Below, one piece after another: positions 52,128-63,034 of a stretch of 64,000 nt of DNA. Positions within the stretch are counted from its first letter, which is position 1, and the number at the start of each line of letters is the position of its first letter. A program made the translations under genes and the position numbers. The notes below the pieces were generated by a model. The model made no database searches and was not told the origin of the DNA. It saw only the letters and a list, made by a program, of their open reading frames with translations. The DNA comes from Entoloma clypeatum (lineage: Eukaryota; Basidiomycota; Agaricomycetes; Agaricales; Entolomataceae), in NCBI GenBank assembly GCA_963565915.1, contig OY751487.1, positions 1,240,001 to 1,304,000 on the forward strand. Direction: 5' to 3'.

Positions 52128-54050
52128 CTAAACAAAAACATCACCACCATAGTACTCCTTGAAATCCGCCGAGATATTCCACTCTACATCCCAGCCAGCG
52201 CGCTGTACGGCACCACAAGCACATACTTCACCTCGACCAGAAAACCTGGCCGCGCCGTCCGCGCCCGCTCCATAAGCTTGCCAATGGCGAAACCCTTCCT
52301 CGAACCATTATGTTCCCGCAGAATCGCCATCTGGAGGACCCATGAACGACCTTGTTGTCCGAGACCTGGTAAAGAACGCGTCGAACGGAGGGGCATTGTG
52401 GGCGTTGGGGTGGTAGTACCGTGAGTCGTTGACGAGAAGATCCTCATCCTCGCTGTACACGAAGCGCTGCCGTTGCGACCAAGGCCGCTGCTCCTGGTCG
52501 TCAGCCTGACCTGGGAAATTCTGGGAAGCATTCGGCGGTGAGATTCCGAACTTGAGACCCTGCATACCATCAACGACGACGGTCAGTCTATGTCCCGGCG
52601 TTTGATGACTGTACCGGATTGGGAACTTCTCTCTCGTTGTGTCCGTCTTTGTCATCCGTGCAAACCGACGGAACACGGTCTGGGCTGAAGATTCGCCGGA
52701 CGTGTACCGGATAGCGAGGCCTCTGAACAAGTGACCAGCGAACACCGCGCCATGAGAACCTATGCCCATGCTGGCCTTGAATAGTTGCTTCACTTGTTCG
52801 AGCTCGATGGACAACGACTTGTCCATCACGGGTTGGTAGATGTCTGGCGTCTTCAAGCTGACGAAGAATTTATCGTTCTGGAACGAACGTTTCGAGAGCA
52901 TTCCCATTCGCCGGATGAGGATGATAGTGTGGGAGTGGTCGTCCGAAGGCCCAGATGCTCCCTTGATGAGGGCAATGATTTCCGAGATGTTCTCATACCG
53001 CGCCAAAGCAAAAGACTCTTTCCTCGTAAGAATTCGAATTCGACAACTTCTCGAACATGTCACGAGGGCAAGGACCAACTTCCGTCAGAAGAGGTTGGAT
53101 GGCGTTGAGGGTTTTGCAGCGGTCTCGTGCTTCGGGTTTTAAACGCGTAAATGGGGCTGCCTTGTCCTGAAAAGAGCCTAGAAATCGGTCAACAAGCTGT
53201 ATCAGCCGCGGGAAGGTACACATAACGCAAAGAGTTCGTCATCCGTCCATGGCGACACCCACCACGTCCCGACAGCACGTCCGAGTGCCACCCCGTACCG
53301 TGATTCATCCGGAGAGAGGGCAGCTACGAAGAAGAGTTCCCGATGCGCGTAGGTGACGACGTCAGGGATGGGAACTTTGCCGTTGGGGCTGTCGACAAGG
53401 GAGAAATATCGCGTGCCAGTCGAATCGTATGGTGGAAAATCGACATCCGGATCGATCATATCCGTGCGCTGGCGCAGTACACCTATTTTTTCAAAGAGAA
53501 ACGTCCATCCGTTGCAGGTACTAAACAGCACGGTTTCCTGCAGCGACATGCATTTCAGCAAGAAGAACATGAGGGAGTAAGACTTTCTTAGAGGTGGTCA
53601 TCAGTGGAAACAGTGCTAAGGAAAAGAGCACAAATTCGATTTACCAATGCCAGGCTGCACAAGAAGCAAGCAGCCGCGCATGATTGACTGTGGCTCAATA
53701 TCGCATGCGTTGCTGAGACGCTTGAACAAAACCTCGTACTCTCTGGGCACAAACAGAAAACCTTCAGTATGCTCCAGCAGCCCGATACCATCAAAGACTA
53801 TATCCTGCTCCACAGAGGAAACGGTCCTTCTCAAGGGCAGCGGCGATGTGAGCTTCACCTGAGGACCCCCACCACGTTCGATGGAACACATTCCAATGGT
53901 CATCCTGGGAGGACCAGCGATCGCGATAGCTCTGCAGACGAGAAAAGCTCGCATGAGGCTCGCATGACACGGCGGGAGCAAACTCACAGGGACTCGGGGC
54001 TTCGACACGTTTGGCGGAGGGCTCTGCTCTAGGGTGTGTTTTTCAGGCAT
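52128..54050 (-). pseudogene. Crinkler-like P-loop NTPase gene, probably decayed
   Basis: From 54050 the sequence reads as a mushroom Crinkler/RHS-type protein: an N-terminal region with YEVLFKRLSNACDIEPQS, then a Walker A GIGKS spanning a likely 45-nt intron near 53590-53635, then VDFPPYDSTGTRYFSLVDSP, a serine-rich linker zone and a nuclease-like C-terminal region ending near 52128. At least three 1-nt frame changes (near 53040, 52350 and 52205) are not explained by plausible introns, so I call it a pseudogene. Such proteins are described in fungi and oomycetes as NTPase/nuclease effector-like or conflict proteins; activity here is not claimed. Family assignment rests on motif order. Confidence 0.5.
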
Positions 54051-54226
54051 AAGTAATACGAGAAGGGTGAAGACTTACTACTTACTGCAGAATTTAGGGA
54101 AGTTTCAAACAAATCCTAGTACGTCACACCGATCAGCGGCATGCTGCACTCCTGTGCTCCATTTTTTCTTTTAGTTTTCCGCCACACACATATTACAGAC
54201 TCTCACTTGTTCCCTTGGATTTTCTA

Positions 54227-55263
54227 TTAGTTATCCGGTACCCATCGAATCTTCCCATACGGCGTCTTTTGTGTCCCACTCTTCCCATTCCTGACACGGA
54301 ACCCAACCTCGTGGATGCCCGTCCCACTCTGTGCGATAAACTCCGTCTCCTCCGCATCCGCTGGGGTACTCAAAATCAGAGACGGACGATTCTCCTGTGG
54401 GTGCCCCGTGTCAAGTGTCCAGGTTGCCTCGCCGTGAGATGAAATCGAGGGGGGATCGCCGATGACAGATGTGAGATCGCGAATGGTCTTCTCCACTTTT
54501 TGCGGACTGGTCAGAATCCGGACGTAGGAGATGCCCTGCGTGGTCGAGGGGTGGTTCGCGTGGGACGGATCGGGGGATACCTTTTTTTCGTTCGCCATTC
54601 AAGATGTGAGTGAGTGTCGCTTTGGCAAGCGTATGCAAAGTTGATACTAACCCTCCACTCCCTCGGGGTTACATCCCCACAAAAGAACGGTAGTGTGCCC
54701 CTCGCATCATCCCGTGCCACTGACAACACCCACTCCAGGACCTTCCCGTCGGGACGCTGCCGCCCGCCGGGAGATTCGTGGGCATGTAAATGGTGACCGG
54801 CGCGGTCGTTGATGGTGTCGGAGGTACGCTGGCCGGGGACGAGTGAGCCATTTCCAAGGAAGGAATAGTCAATCCAGCCGGGTGCTTTAGATGCCCAGAC
54901 GTTGGAGTCGCGGGCCTTGCGTTCCGGGGAACCTTCGGGGTAAAAGGAAGGAGAGTGGGTGAAGGAGATGAGCTCGAGGTAGACGCTGTCGGAAAGGATC
55001 TGGGTAGGAATGATTTGAACAGTGTTTGTGCGTGAAACCGAAGAGTGGGCAGGCTTACGACGAGGGCATTGGCGGTTAAGCCGCCTGTATGGGTTCCGCC
55101 TGGAAGGACCCTAGGTGAATCATGAGTGAAGTGATGAGGAATCTTTCAACCACGATGGGACATGCGTAAATCCGAGCTTGCGGAACTGCTCTGATGCCTC
55201 TGGGACTGTACCAGGAGGGGTGAGGTGAATAAGATGGTCGAGGATCTTGGTGCTGAGCGACAT
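54227..55263 (-). CDS. Glyoxalase-like domain protein (283 aa, four exons)
   Basis: Exons are 55263-55166, 55110-55059, 54999-54652 and 54580-54227, total 852 nt in frame. Start MSLSTKILDHLIHLTPPGTV; exon 2 LPGGTHTGGLTANALV; exon 3 VYLELISFTHSPSFYPEGS, NVWASKAPGWIDYSFLGNG and FFCGDVTPREWR; exon 4 HPSTTQGISYVRIL and GTGIHEVGFRVRNG. This is the pattern of fungal Glyoxalase_3-type proteins: an N-terminal metal-binding-like half with His (ILDHL) and Glu (YLELISF), and a second vicinal-oxygen-chelate-like half. Substrate unknown. The first intron (55165-55111) requires a GC donor (GCATGT). Head-to-tail with its neighbours; no operon logic. Confidence 0.8.
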
Positions 55264-55494
55264 CGCTACTAGCAGAGGATATCAGTAGTACAAGATATCA
55301 AGCAAAGTAACGAGTGACCACAACCTCCGTGGCGTTCCATGGTCCGAGTCTTATAGTACGGTCTATGCGCATAGTTCAAAACGTACACGCATCAGCATTC
55401 AGTCAGTAACAGTACAAATAGACGGTCATTTGAGTTCGAGAAACCTCAACCCAGCCTCCCTCAGTCAAGAAAGACATCCCGCCGACCCCACCCA

Positions 55495-58400
55495 TCATGA
55501 TTCACCAAGCAATCCAAACATCGCAAGCACAATCTTCGCATCTTCCTCCCCGCCCCTGAACCCCAAATCTCCAATATACCCCAACCACCCCTCCCCAACC
55601 TTCGCATACACAACCGCCGCCTCCCTATCCTTCCCACCCTTGACGACATAGACAGCCTCACCAGGCCCAACCCCAGAAACATGTAGCGCCTTGAACTCAA
55701 TCTTCTCCGCCAACGACCTGCTCCCAACCGTCGCCCGTTTACCAACCCTACTCGAATTCGCGTTCGTGTCCGTCTTCACCAGCTCATGCCCCTCGTTCCT
55801 GTCCATCTCACGCGACGTATAAGCTCCCGTCCCCCAGTCCAAGCCCCAGTTCCGGAAGAACGGCTTGATCTGCTCGGAACGCATCATACTTGAGAAGAAC
55901 CCGCCGATGACTACCCGCCCGCCCGCTTTCGTGTATTCCACGAGCTTGGACAGAAGGTAAGCATTCGAATCGTCGGTGATGGCGGCATCGGTTATAAGAA
56001 CGCCGATGAGATCTGGGGACGGGAGGAGGTCGAGGACACGTGGGATGGAAAGCTTGTGGTGGACTTCCGTCTCATTCGCGAGAGCAGAACAGAGACGGCT
56101 TTGGCTGTATAAAAAGGATTCCTCCCGGCCAAAGGACAGGGTCATGACGAACAGCTGAGGCTTGGGTTTAGCAAGAGCTTTTTCAGAAACGGCAGTCGAA
56201 GAAGTCTTAGAAGGCCCAGGGGCAGAGTCTCCCCCGTTGGGGCAGTCAAGCAAGCCAAGCATGGCAAGAACCACGTTCGTTGACGCCTCTTCTGCATTCA
56301 CATCTCCGATATACCCAAAATACCCCTTCCCAATCCTCGTCTGCACCGCCGGCGACTCCGAATGGTCCGGGACAGGCGCAGATGCAAACACAAAGGACTG
56401 AATCTGCGACCCGTCCGTTGGAAGATAGACGGCCTCTCCCGCCTCAATATCGGCCATGTGCACCGCCTTCATGCTGTACGATCTCGCCAACGAAGGGTTC
56501 CGTCTCGTCATCTCATGCGACGGGTTGAGCGAAAAGGTCGTCCGATGATAAGATCCTCTTTTCCACTTCAATCCCCATGCTCTCTTGAAAAACGTGTCCA
56601 GGTCGTTGAAAGGAATAAACGTGCTGAAAAGCCCCCCCAGGACGACAGACCCGCCGGATTTCACGTACTCTACAAGCTTGGAGACGATCTTCGCATGCTC
56701 AGGCTTGACGATGCCTGGGTCAGTGACGAAGACGCCCGTGAGCTGGGGCGAAGACAGGTGAGTAAGAGCAGAGTCAGCGGTGAAAGCTTGTTCCCATTCT
56801 GTTGTGGTGCTTAGAGTGGATAGGAAGTGCCGGTGGACATCAGCAAAAAAATCTTTGTTTTGTAGGGAAAGCAGCAAAACGAAAGGTTTGCTGGGTTTGG
56901 GGTTCGACCCGGCCGCCCCAGATGTTGGTTTGTTCGTCTTCTTTGCAGTTTTTTTAGCAGGCGTCGGCGAGGTCTTGAAGGGCTCCTGCGTTGTTGCGGA
57001 AGACGAAGCTTGTGGCTGAGCTAGACCTGATTTCCCATCAAGCAGCCCGAACATAGCAAGGATGACCTTTGTCGAGCCTTCCTCCCAATTGACATCCCCA
57101 ACGTAGCCCAAATATCCTTTCCCCACCCGAGTGTAAACAGCGGGCGACTCAGCTAAATCACTGATGGGAGTGGGCGCGAAAACCAAACTTTCAATTCTGG
57201 AGTCAGAAGAAGGTCCGTAAACTGCATCAGTCACGACAAAATTCTTCACGTGGAGAGCCTTCATGCTGTATGATCGCAATAGAGACGGGTTCGCCTTCAC
57301 CAGCTCACTGAGCGAATTGACCTTGAACGTGGTGCGGTGATAGGAGCCTTCCTGCCATGGGACACCCCATGTTTTGCCGAAGAAGGCATCGAAATTTGCA
57401 AGAGGGAAGAAAGTGCTGAATGAGCCACCCAAGACAACGGTGCCCCCAGCTTTGACGAACTGGACCAATTTGGCGAGGACGCGCGAATTCTTTGCTTTGG
57501 CGATATCTCCATCTGCTATAAAGACACCCTTAAGATGAGGCGAGGAAAGCAACTTCATGCCTTCTTTAGCAAAGGCTTTCCTCAAAGGAATGCGTGTAGA
57601 TATAGCTTGATAGGTTGGCAGTTTGAAATCCTGGTCGGTGCCGTCCCCCATGTCGAGCGTCAGAAGCAGGATGAAAGCTTCAGATGGAGCCCCAAAGTTT
57701 GCGGTACTACCAGGCGTAGCGAAGAGAGCACCTTGAAGAGATAACTTCCTTTCCGGTTTCTTCAGGTTGCGAAGGAAACAATTCAAGTGGGGGCCCAAAT
57801 TCTGGGGATCCATTCCGGGCAACTCGAAAAGCATTCGTGCATCTTGCACTATTTCTTCGTCATCCCACCAGCCAGGACGTAGATATGACCTATCATGGGA
57901 GTAGACACATTTGGAGTCGCCATATCTGCACTTTCCCAGCAAAAAGTAGAGGCATACGTTCTTGCCCCTGTGGGGTGTCCATCAGCAGGATTCGGGCCAT
58001 TGTATACTGTTAGAACGTACAGTTCATCACGTTGGCTTTTGTCGTCCGGGGCATGGGAATACGGGCAATTGTCGCCTTTGGTGCAACCATTGTGGTTGTA
58101 GAACCTGCAAGGGAAACCGTTTCCCCCGTGTCGATAATCGCTGGAGTCTGATTCGTAGTCCGACTCCGCAGGAGGGAGGACGCCGTAATAAGGCCATTCA
58201 TAATCCCCGTCGGAGTCAGACTCAGAGTCCGAATGGGATTCGTCAGAGTGGTCAACGAAGCAGGTGGGGCAACTGCAATAGTCATCCTCGGTGACCGACT
58301 CATCGTCGATGTCAGATGCATCGCCCATCGTCAAAAACAAGTTTTCCACTATGGAGAGTTGCTCCGCAGCATCAGTACAGGCGGGATCGTTCTGTACGAT

Positions 58401-59047
58401 GGTTTTAAAGTCTGGGACACGAATATGTGAACATCGCTAGACCGCTACTTATAGAAAGAACCCACCTGCAATCGCGGCCCTGAATCTGTTCAATCCCTTT
58501 CGAGCTAAACCTCGACGAAACCGGGCCTTGATATTGTTCGGTTCGTATTGCAATGCGTGAGTAGCACAGTCCTCGGCTGTATCATACCTAGATATGATGT
58601 GTAGATGTGAGTACCATGCAGTGGACACGGTACATACTCTTCCAATTTCAAAAGAGCAGCCGCCATGTTCGAATACAGTATAGGGTTGGGGCCGAACATA
58701 CCAAGTGCTCGCGAATAGCACCGCAATGCGCCTTGATAATTTCCAGCTTTGAAATGGTCGTTACCCTGAGATTGATATAAATGACGCGACGCGTCACAAT
58801 GGTCGAATAGACGGACCATATCTTTGAGCCACGTCCTTCCCTCATTTCGTTGGGCATGATGAGCCTCGCGTTTCTCGCGACGTTTCTTTAGTAACTCCTC
58901 CGGGGAAGGCAAAGGAGCCGCTGCAGATGAGGAGAGTTGATTGGAGGAACTTGCGGTTGCTAGTCCTGCGGGTGGTGTTGACGCAGGTAGCGACGATCGA
59001 TGATTGAGCTGCTGCTGCGGGCCTCGGGCTTTGTTGCGCCTCGGCAT
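55495..59047 (-). CDS. TPR / CCCH zinc-finger / triple-repeat fusion protein (1131 aa)
   Basis: Exons are 59047-58638, 58587-58466, 58411-58021 and 57967-55495; introns of 50, 54 and 53 nt; total 3396 nt in frame. Residues about 1-65: basic/Pro-rich start (MPRRNKARGPQQQLNHRSS). About 85-190: TPR repeats (YQSQGNDHFKAGNYQGALRC, ILYSNMAAALLKLEEYDTAE, PNNIKARFRRGLARKG). An acidic Ser/Asp linker follows, then two CCCH fingers, PCRFYNHNGCTKGDNCPYSH and VCLYFLLGKCRYGDSKCVYSH (CX7CX5-6CX3H). Then come three homologous units of roughly 190-215 aa sharing LLSLP/LLTLD-type strands, S-P-x-L-x-G-V-F-I-x-D, KLVxYxKxGGxVVLGGxFS, W-G-x-W-G-x-Y-H-R-T and GKGYLGYxGDVN; they recall class I amidotransferase-like folds, but I see no catalytic Cys-His-Glu set. 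RNA binding through the fingers and protein binding through TPRs are family inferences. Starts 91 bp from the divergent THI20 gene. Confidence 0.78.
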
Positions 59048-59137
59048 GGATTCGCGTGGAAGATGGGTGGTGGTCGCAAGACAAGATGAAGGCGTCAGTG
59101 ATCAACATGTACAAGTAGCGGCCCGCCCAAATCAGGC

Positions 59138-61401
59138 ATGTCCGCTGAGGTTTCACTTACAGCCTCGACCGAACTCGGAAAAGTATGTGCCAGCAATCTT
59201 ATAGATGGTGTTAGGCTGATCTCATCGTCGAATGCGATCTAGTGGACGCACAACTCGTCTACTCGCCAGGTTCAGAAGCAAAGGCCGTGCTCACTATCGC
59301 TGGTTCTGACTCAGGCGGAGGAGCAGGTATCCAGGTATGTCGTCGCCTCGTTACATCTAATAATCTAATCAAATGACCAGGCAGACCTCAAGACGATCGC
59401 AGCCCATGGATGCTACGGTACCAGCGTGATTACCGCTCTCACAGCGCAGAACACGACTGGCGTGCAAGCGGTACATCCCTCGCCCCCTGCCTTTATTACG
59501 ACGCAAGTAAATTATCTCAGGGAGCGTCTCCTAGACTAGAAGCTGATACAATGGAACAGATCAACTCTGTTTTCGACGACATCGAAATCCATGCCATGAA
59601 AACTGGGATGCTCTACGACGCAGACACAATCCTCACCACAGCACGCGCACTCAATTCCCGCCCTTATCTTCCCCCTCTCGTCTGCGACCCCGTCTTCGTC
59701 TCCACCTCCGGCCACAAGCTCCTAGACCCACAAGCGACCCAACTCCTCGTCAACGAGCTCTTCCCGCTCGCCAAACTCATCACACCCAACAAAGCCGAAG
59801 CCGAGCTGCTCCTCTCCCACCGCCAGCTCCCCGCACACATCTCAAACATCGAGGAAATGATCATCGCCTCGCGGAACCTCCTCCAACTTGGCTCGGAGGC
59901 CGTGCTCCTCAAAGGCGGGCACTGCATCGCGTCGCACAAGGAAGTCCAAAAAGTCCATACGAACCACCCGGACGTGGAGATCATCCATCAAGGCCTCCTC
60001 GGGGTGAACATGGAGATCCTGCAGTTGCACGAACACACCTTCCACGCAACCCAGAAGCTCGTTGTTGATGTGCTATGCGACGAATCGGGGAAGATCTGCC
60101 TTTTTGTTCGCCCACATATCGACACAACGAGTACCCATGGAACGGGGTGTACCCTTAGCGCAGCAATCACAAGCAACCTTGCGCGCGGCCTCCGATGTGC
60201 GTTCTCGCCACGTGGTACAACGCCATTTCTAACAGTGAGCCTTCAGTAAAAGAAGCGGTGAAGAACGCAGTGCATTACACACACCTGGGGATCCAGACCG
60301 CCTACCCCATTGGAAAAGGCAACGGACCATTGAACCACTTCCACGTCGTGGCACCGCGGATCGTCCCTCTGTACGTCGCCTCGGTATTCTTCGCTTTTTA
60401 ATCATACCTGAAATATGGCATCATAGACCGACAAAGCTCAACCCACACCCACTGACGCGAATGCTAATAGAAGGTAGCGCGACGGCTTGGAAAGCCTATG
60501 TCGAGCACGACTTCGTCAAGCTCTTAGGGAAAGGGACACTCCCACGACAAGCATTCATCCACTTCATCGTGTCAGCTCCTTTACTCTCCTCTATATTCAA
60601 ACTCAAACTTACCCTCGCCCTGATCAGCCAAGACTACCAATACCTCAGATACTACGCCCGCGCATACGCGTACGTCACCCTTAACAACAAACTTTTCATC
60701 TCACCCTATACCCTTACACCCCCTCCAGGCTCCTAGCGGCGAAATCAACCACATACGACTCCATCCAAGCAGCAACCAAAACGATTGCGAACGTCCTCAC
60801 TGAAGTCGGGACACACAAGATGTTCTGCCTCGCCTTCGGCATCACCCCCGACACGCTCGAGACCGCGCGGGAGGCGCCAGACACGACTGCCTATGGCGCG
60901 TTTTTGCTGGACATCGGGCTGCAAGGTTCTTTCTTCTTTTTTTTTTTTTGCGAGCCACTTCATTCATTTCATTTCATTATGCTTTTAAAATTTGGATCTG
61001 ACCCTCGTTGTAGGTGATACGACCAAGCTCCTGATGGCGCTCCTAGCATGTCTCCTGGGCTACGGCGAAGTGGGGCTGTGGCTGAAACGCCAGGCGCTCC
61101 TGCCGAATAGCTGGGTGGTGGCGGAGGGTAATCCGTACAAGCCCTGGATGGATGATTATGCGGGGGAGATGTACCAGGGCGCTGTTCAGGTCGGACTCGG
61201 TCAGTGCTTTGTCGCGTTGAATGAAACCTTTTGCTGACGGTTTTTTTTCCTTGAATTGAAGAGCTGATAGAGTCTCGAGCGGTCCGCGATCCGCCTTCGC
61301 CTGCGAGGTTTGAAGAGTGGAGGGATGTGTGGGAGCGATGTACGAGGTTTGAGAAGAGGTTCTGGGATTCGGCGATGGAGGCTGTTATAAGCTCGACTTG
61401 A
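59138..61401 (+). CDS. THI20: Hydroxymethylpyrimidine(-phosphate) kinase / TenA thiaminase II fusion
   Basis: Thiamine synthesis and salvage enzyme of the yeast Thi20 type. N-terminal ThiD kinase: AVLTIAGSDSGGGAGIQ, DLKTIAAHGCYGTSVITAL, MKTGMLYDADTI, CDPVFVSTSGHKLL, LLKGGHC and the phosphate-binding HGTGCTLSAAITSNLA. It phosphorylates HMP and HMP-P. C-terminal TenA: RMLIEGSATAWKAYVEHDFV, YQYLRYYARAYALLAAK, ALLACLLGYGEVG with the expected catalytic Cys, and PWMDDYAGEMYQGAVQ. Exons: about 59138-59182 (or 59149), 59215-59334, 59381-59506, 59560-60196, 60247-60370, 60427-60570, 60628-60669, 60729-60925, 61014-61199, 61262-61401; 586 aa with the longer exon 1. The exon 1 boundary is uncertain: the GTATGT donor would make a 32-nt intron, while an upstream GTTTCA donor gives 65 nt. 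Both are phase 0. Confidence 0.85.
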
Positions 61402-61533
61402 TGAGAACGATGATGATATTATTAAATGTGTATCTATACAGATTACTCTACGTATGTATTGCCATCGCCCCATGTATATGTACGATATATAGTGAAAAAC
61501 TGACTGCCCAAGTGCAAGAAAAAAAGACGAGTA

Positions 61534-62857
61534 TCACCACAGTTCTTCATCCTTGATCATAAATAAACCTGTTGTATCATCAAGAACGGGTTTCTCGTCC
61601 TCTAAAATGAGCTTCACGTCTTCCTCCACAGCAATCTCGATATCTGGAGGTGCTCCTGAAGTTGAAGCCACTGACGCTAGAGACGCAGACTTGCGCGTCT
61701 TTGGCTTTGAACCCATTCGCACACTGGGACAGAGGCCCTTTGTGCTTAGCTCGCACGAATCGCAGCGGGGACCAACGGGAAGGCAGACCATCTAGTGTGA
61801 AGAGATATTAGCTTCCTGTCAAGAGGGGTCGAGATACTCGTACCTGCCCAAATCCAACAAGCATGTGGTTGATATGGGGATGAAGTTCCGTTGGAAGCCA
61901 TGATTGTAAGTTCAACCTGATAGAGGTCGATGATTACGAGATATCAGGAACAGAACTTGATATAACGTGCCGTGTTTCTTCTGGAGTCTTCGTGGGTGGC
62001 TCATGCCACCCTAGTCGGTTGGTTATTCTGTGGACGTGGACATCGACACCGATCCCTACGTTCCTGAACAGTTTGTTCAGTGAAAACATGAAGGAACCAA
62101 AAAAAAAAAAAGGCTCCCTCACAGATTCCAGGCAACTTGCAGAGCCAAAAACGCCATTTTGGGTCCGACGCCCGGCAACGAGCACAGTTCATCCACTGTC
62201 TTGGGGACATCAGAATCGAAGTCGTCCCGTAGACGTTGAGCTGTTTTCTTGATGTATCTGGTCCCTTGCAAAACTCAGCGGAACGACGAAGAAAGAATGA
62301 ACAAAGTCTCACCCCGTCTTTCGGCGCCAAAACCCAACTTTGGCTATTGCTTCTGATATTGCAGAATCATCTGCGTCGATCAGGGCGTCGACCGTGATGC
62401 TGCCGCCGAGAGCGGTTCGAAGCTTGGAGACGGCAGCGTCCGTGACTTCGTCTTTGGTTTGGGAAGATAGCATCAAGGATATGAGCGTAGCCAAGCGACG
62501 GCTCTGTCATAAGTTGTACGATGGAGAAGAGAGGGGGTTGGGGTATGAGTAACAAACTTTGGGATCGGTCTCCTTCCATTGAGCTTGGTCGCAACCCATG
62601 GTATCCACGGGTGCCGTTAATTGCGACCGCATTTGTCTGATTGTGTCGTATGTCTCCTGCCATTTTGGTGGTGGTGGGTGGGGGACGGCCAGAGACTGCG
62701 GTATGGGTTTGGGCTTCCTAGGGGATTTCATGGCTTTGTTTTTTCTTGGTGTTGAGGGTGCAGAGGCTGCGTGCACGTCCCCTGCTTCGAACAGGGTGAC
62801 AGAGGCATTGTAGGGGCTTGCGTGGGCCTTGAGTGTCGTTGAACGGGTTACCTTCAT
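61534..62857 (-). CDS. NTH1: Endonuclease III homolog, DNA glycosylase/AP lyase (349 aa)
   Basis: Base-excision repair enzyme that removes oxidised pyrimidines and nicks AP sites. Exons 62857-62558, 62503-62313, 62257-62123, 62063-61971, 61916-61844, 61791-61534; 1050 nt in frame. Basic N-terminus with [10 protein letters not shown] (possible nuclear or mitochondrial targeting), [18 protein letters not shown], helix-hairpin-helix [13 protein letters not shown] with the catalytic Lys, [14 protein letters not shown] with the catalytic Asp, and the [4Fe-4S] loop [19 protein letters not shown] (CX6CX2CX7C; the bacterial enzyme has CX5C at the end). Acidic C-terminal tail of about 60 aa. Intron 61970-61917 uses a GC donor (GCACGT) by frame logic. 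Convergent with THI20 (132 bp apart) and divergent from the gene at 63035 (177 bp). Confidence 0.9.
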
Positions 62858-63034
62858 GGATGGCTAATTTGAGTTTAGCCTCATCATTCGCTTGCCGACA
62901 TGGCTCTCAGGCTTTTCTCATTCTTTTCCGCAACCCCAGAGCTCTACTGAACAGTCTCCTCCTCCTCGAGCTTTGGGTGACATCCCCACCTACTACTCTG
63001 ACTACTACCCACCTCTCATTTATTCTCAATAACG

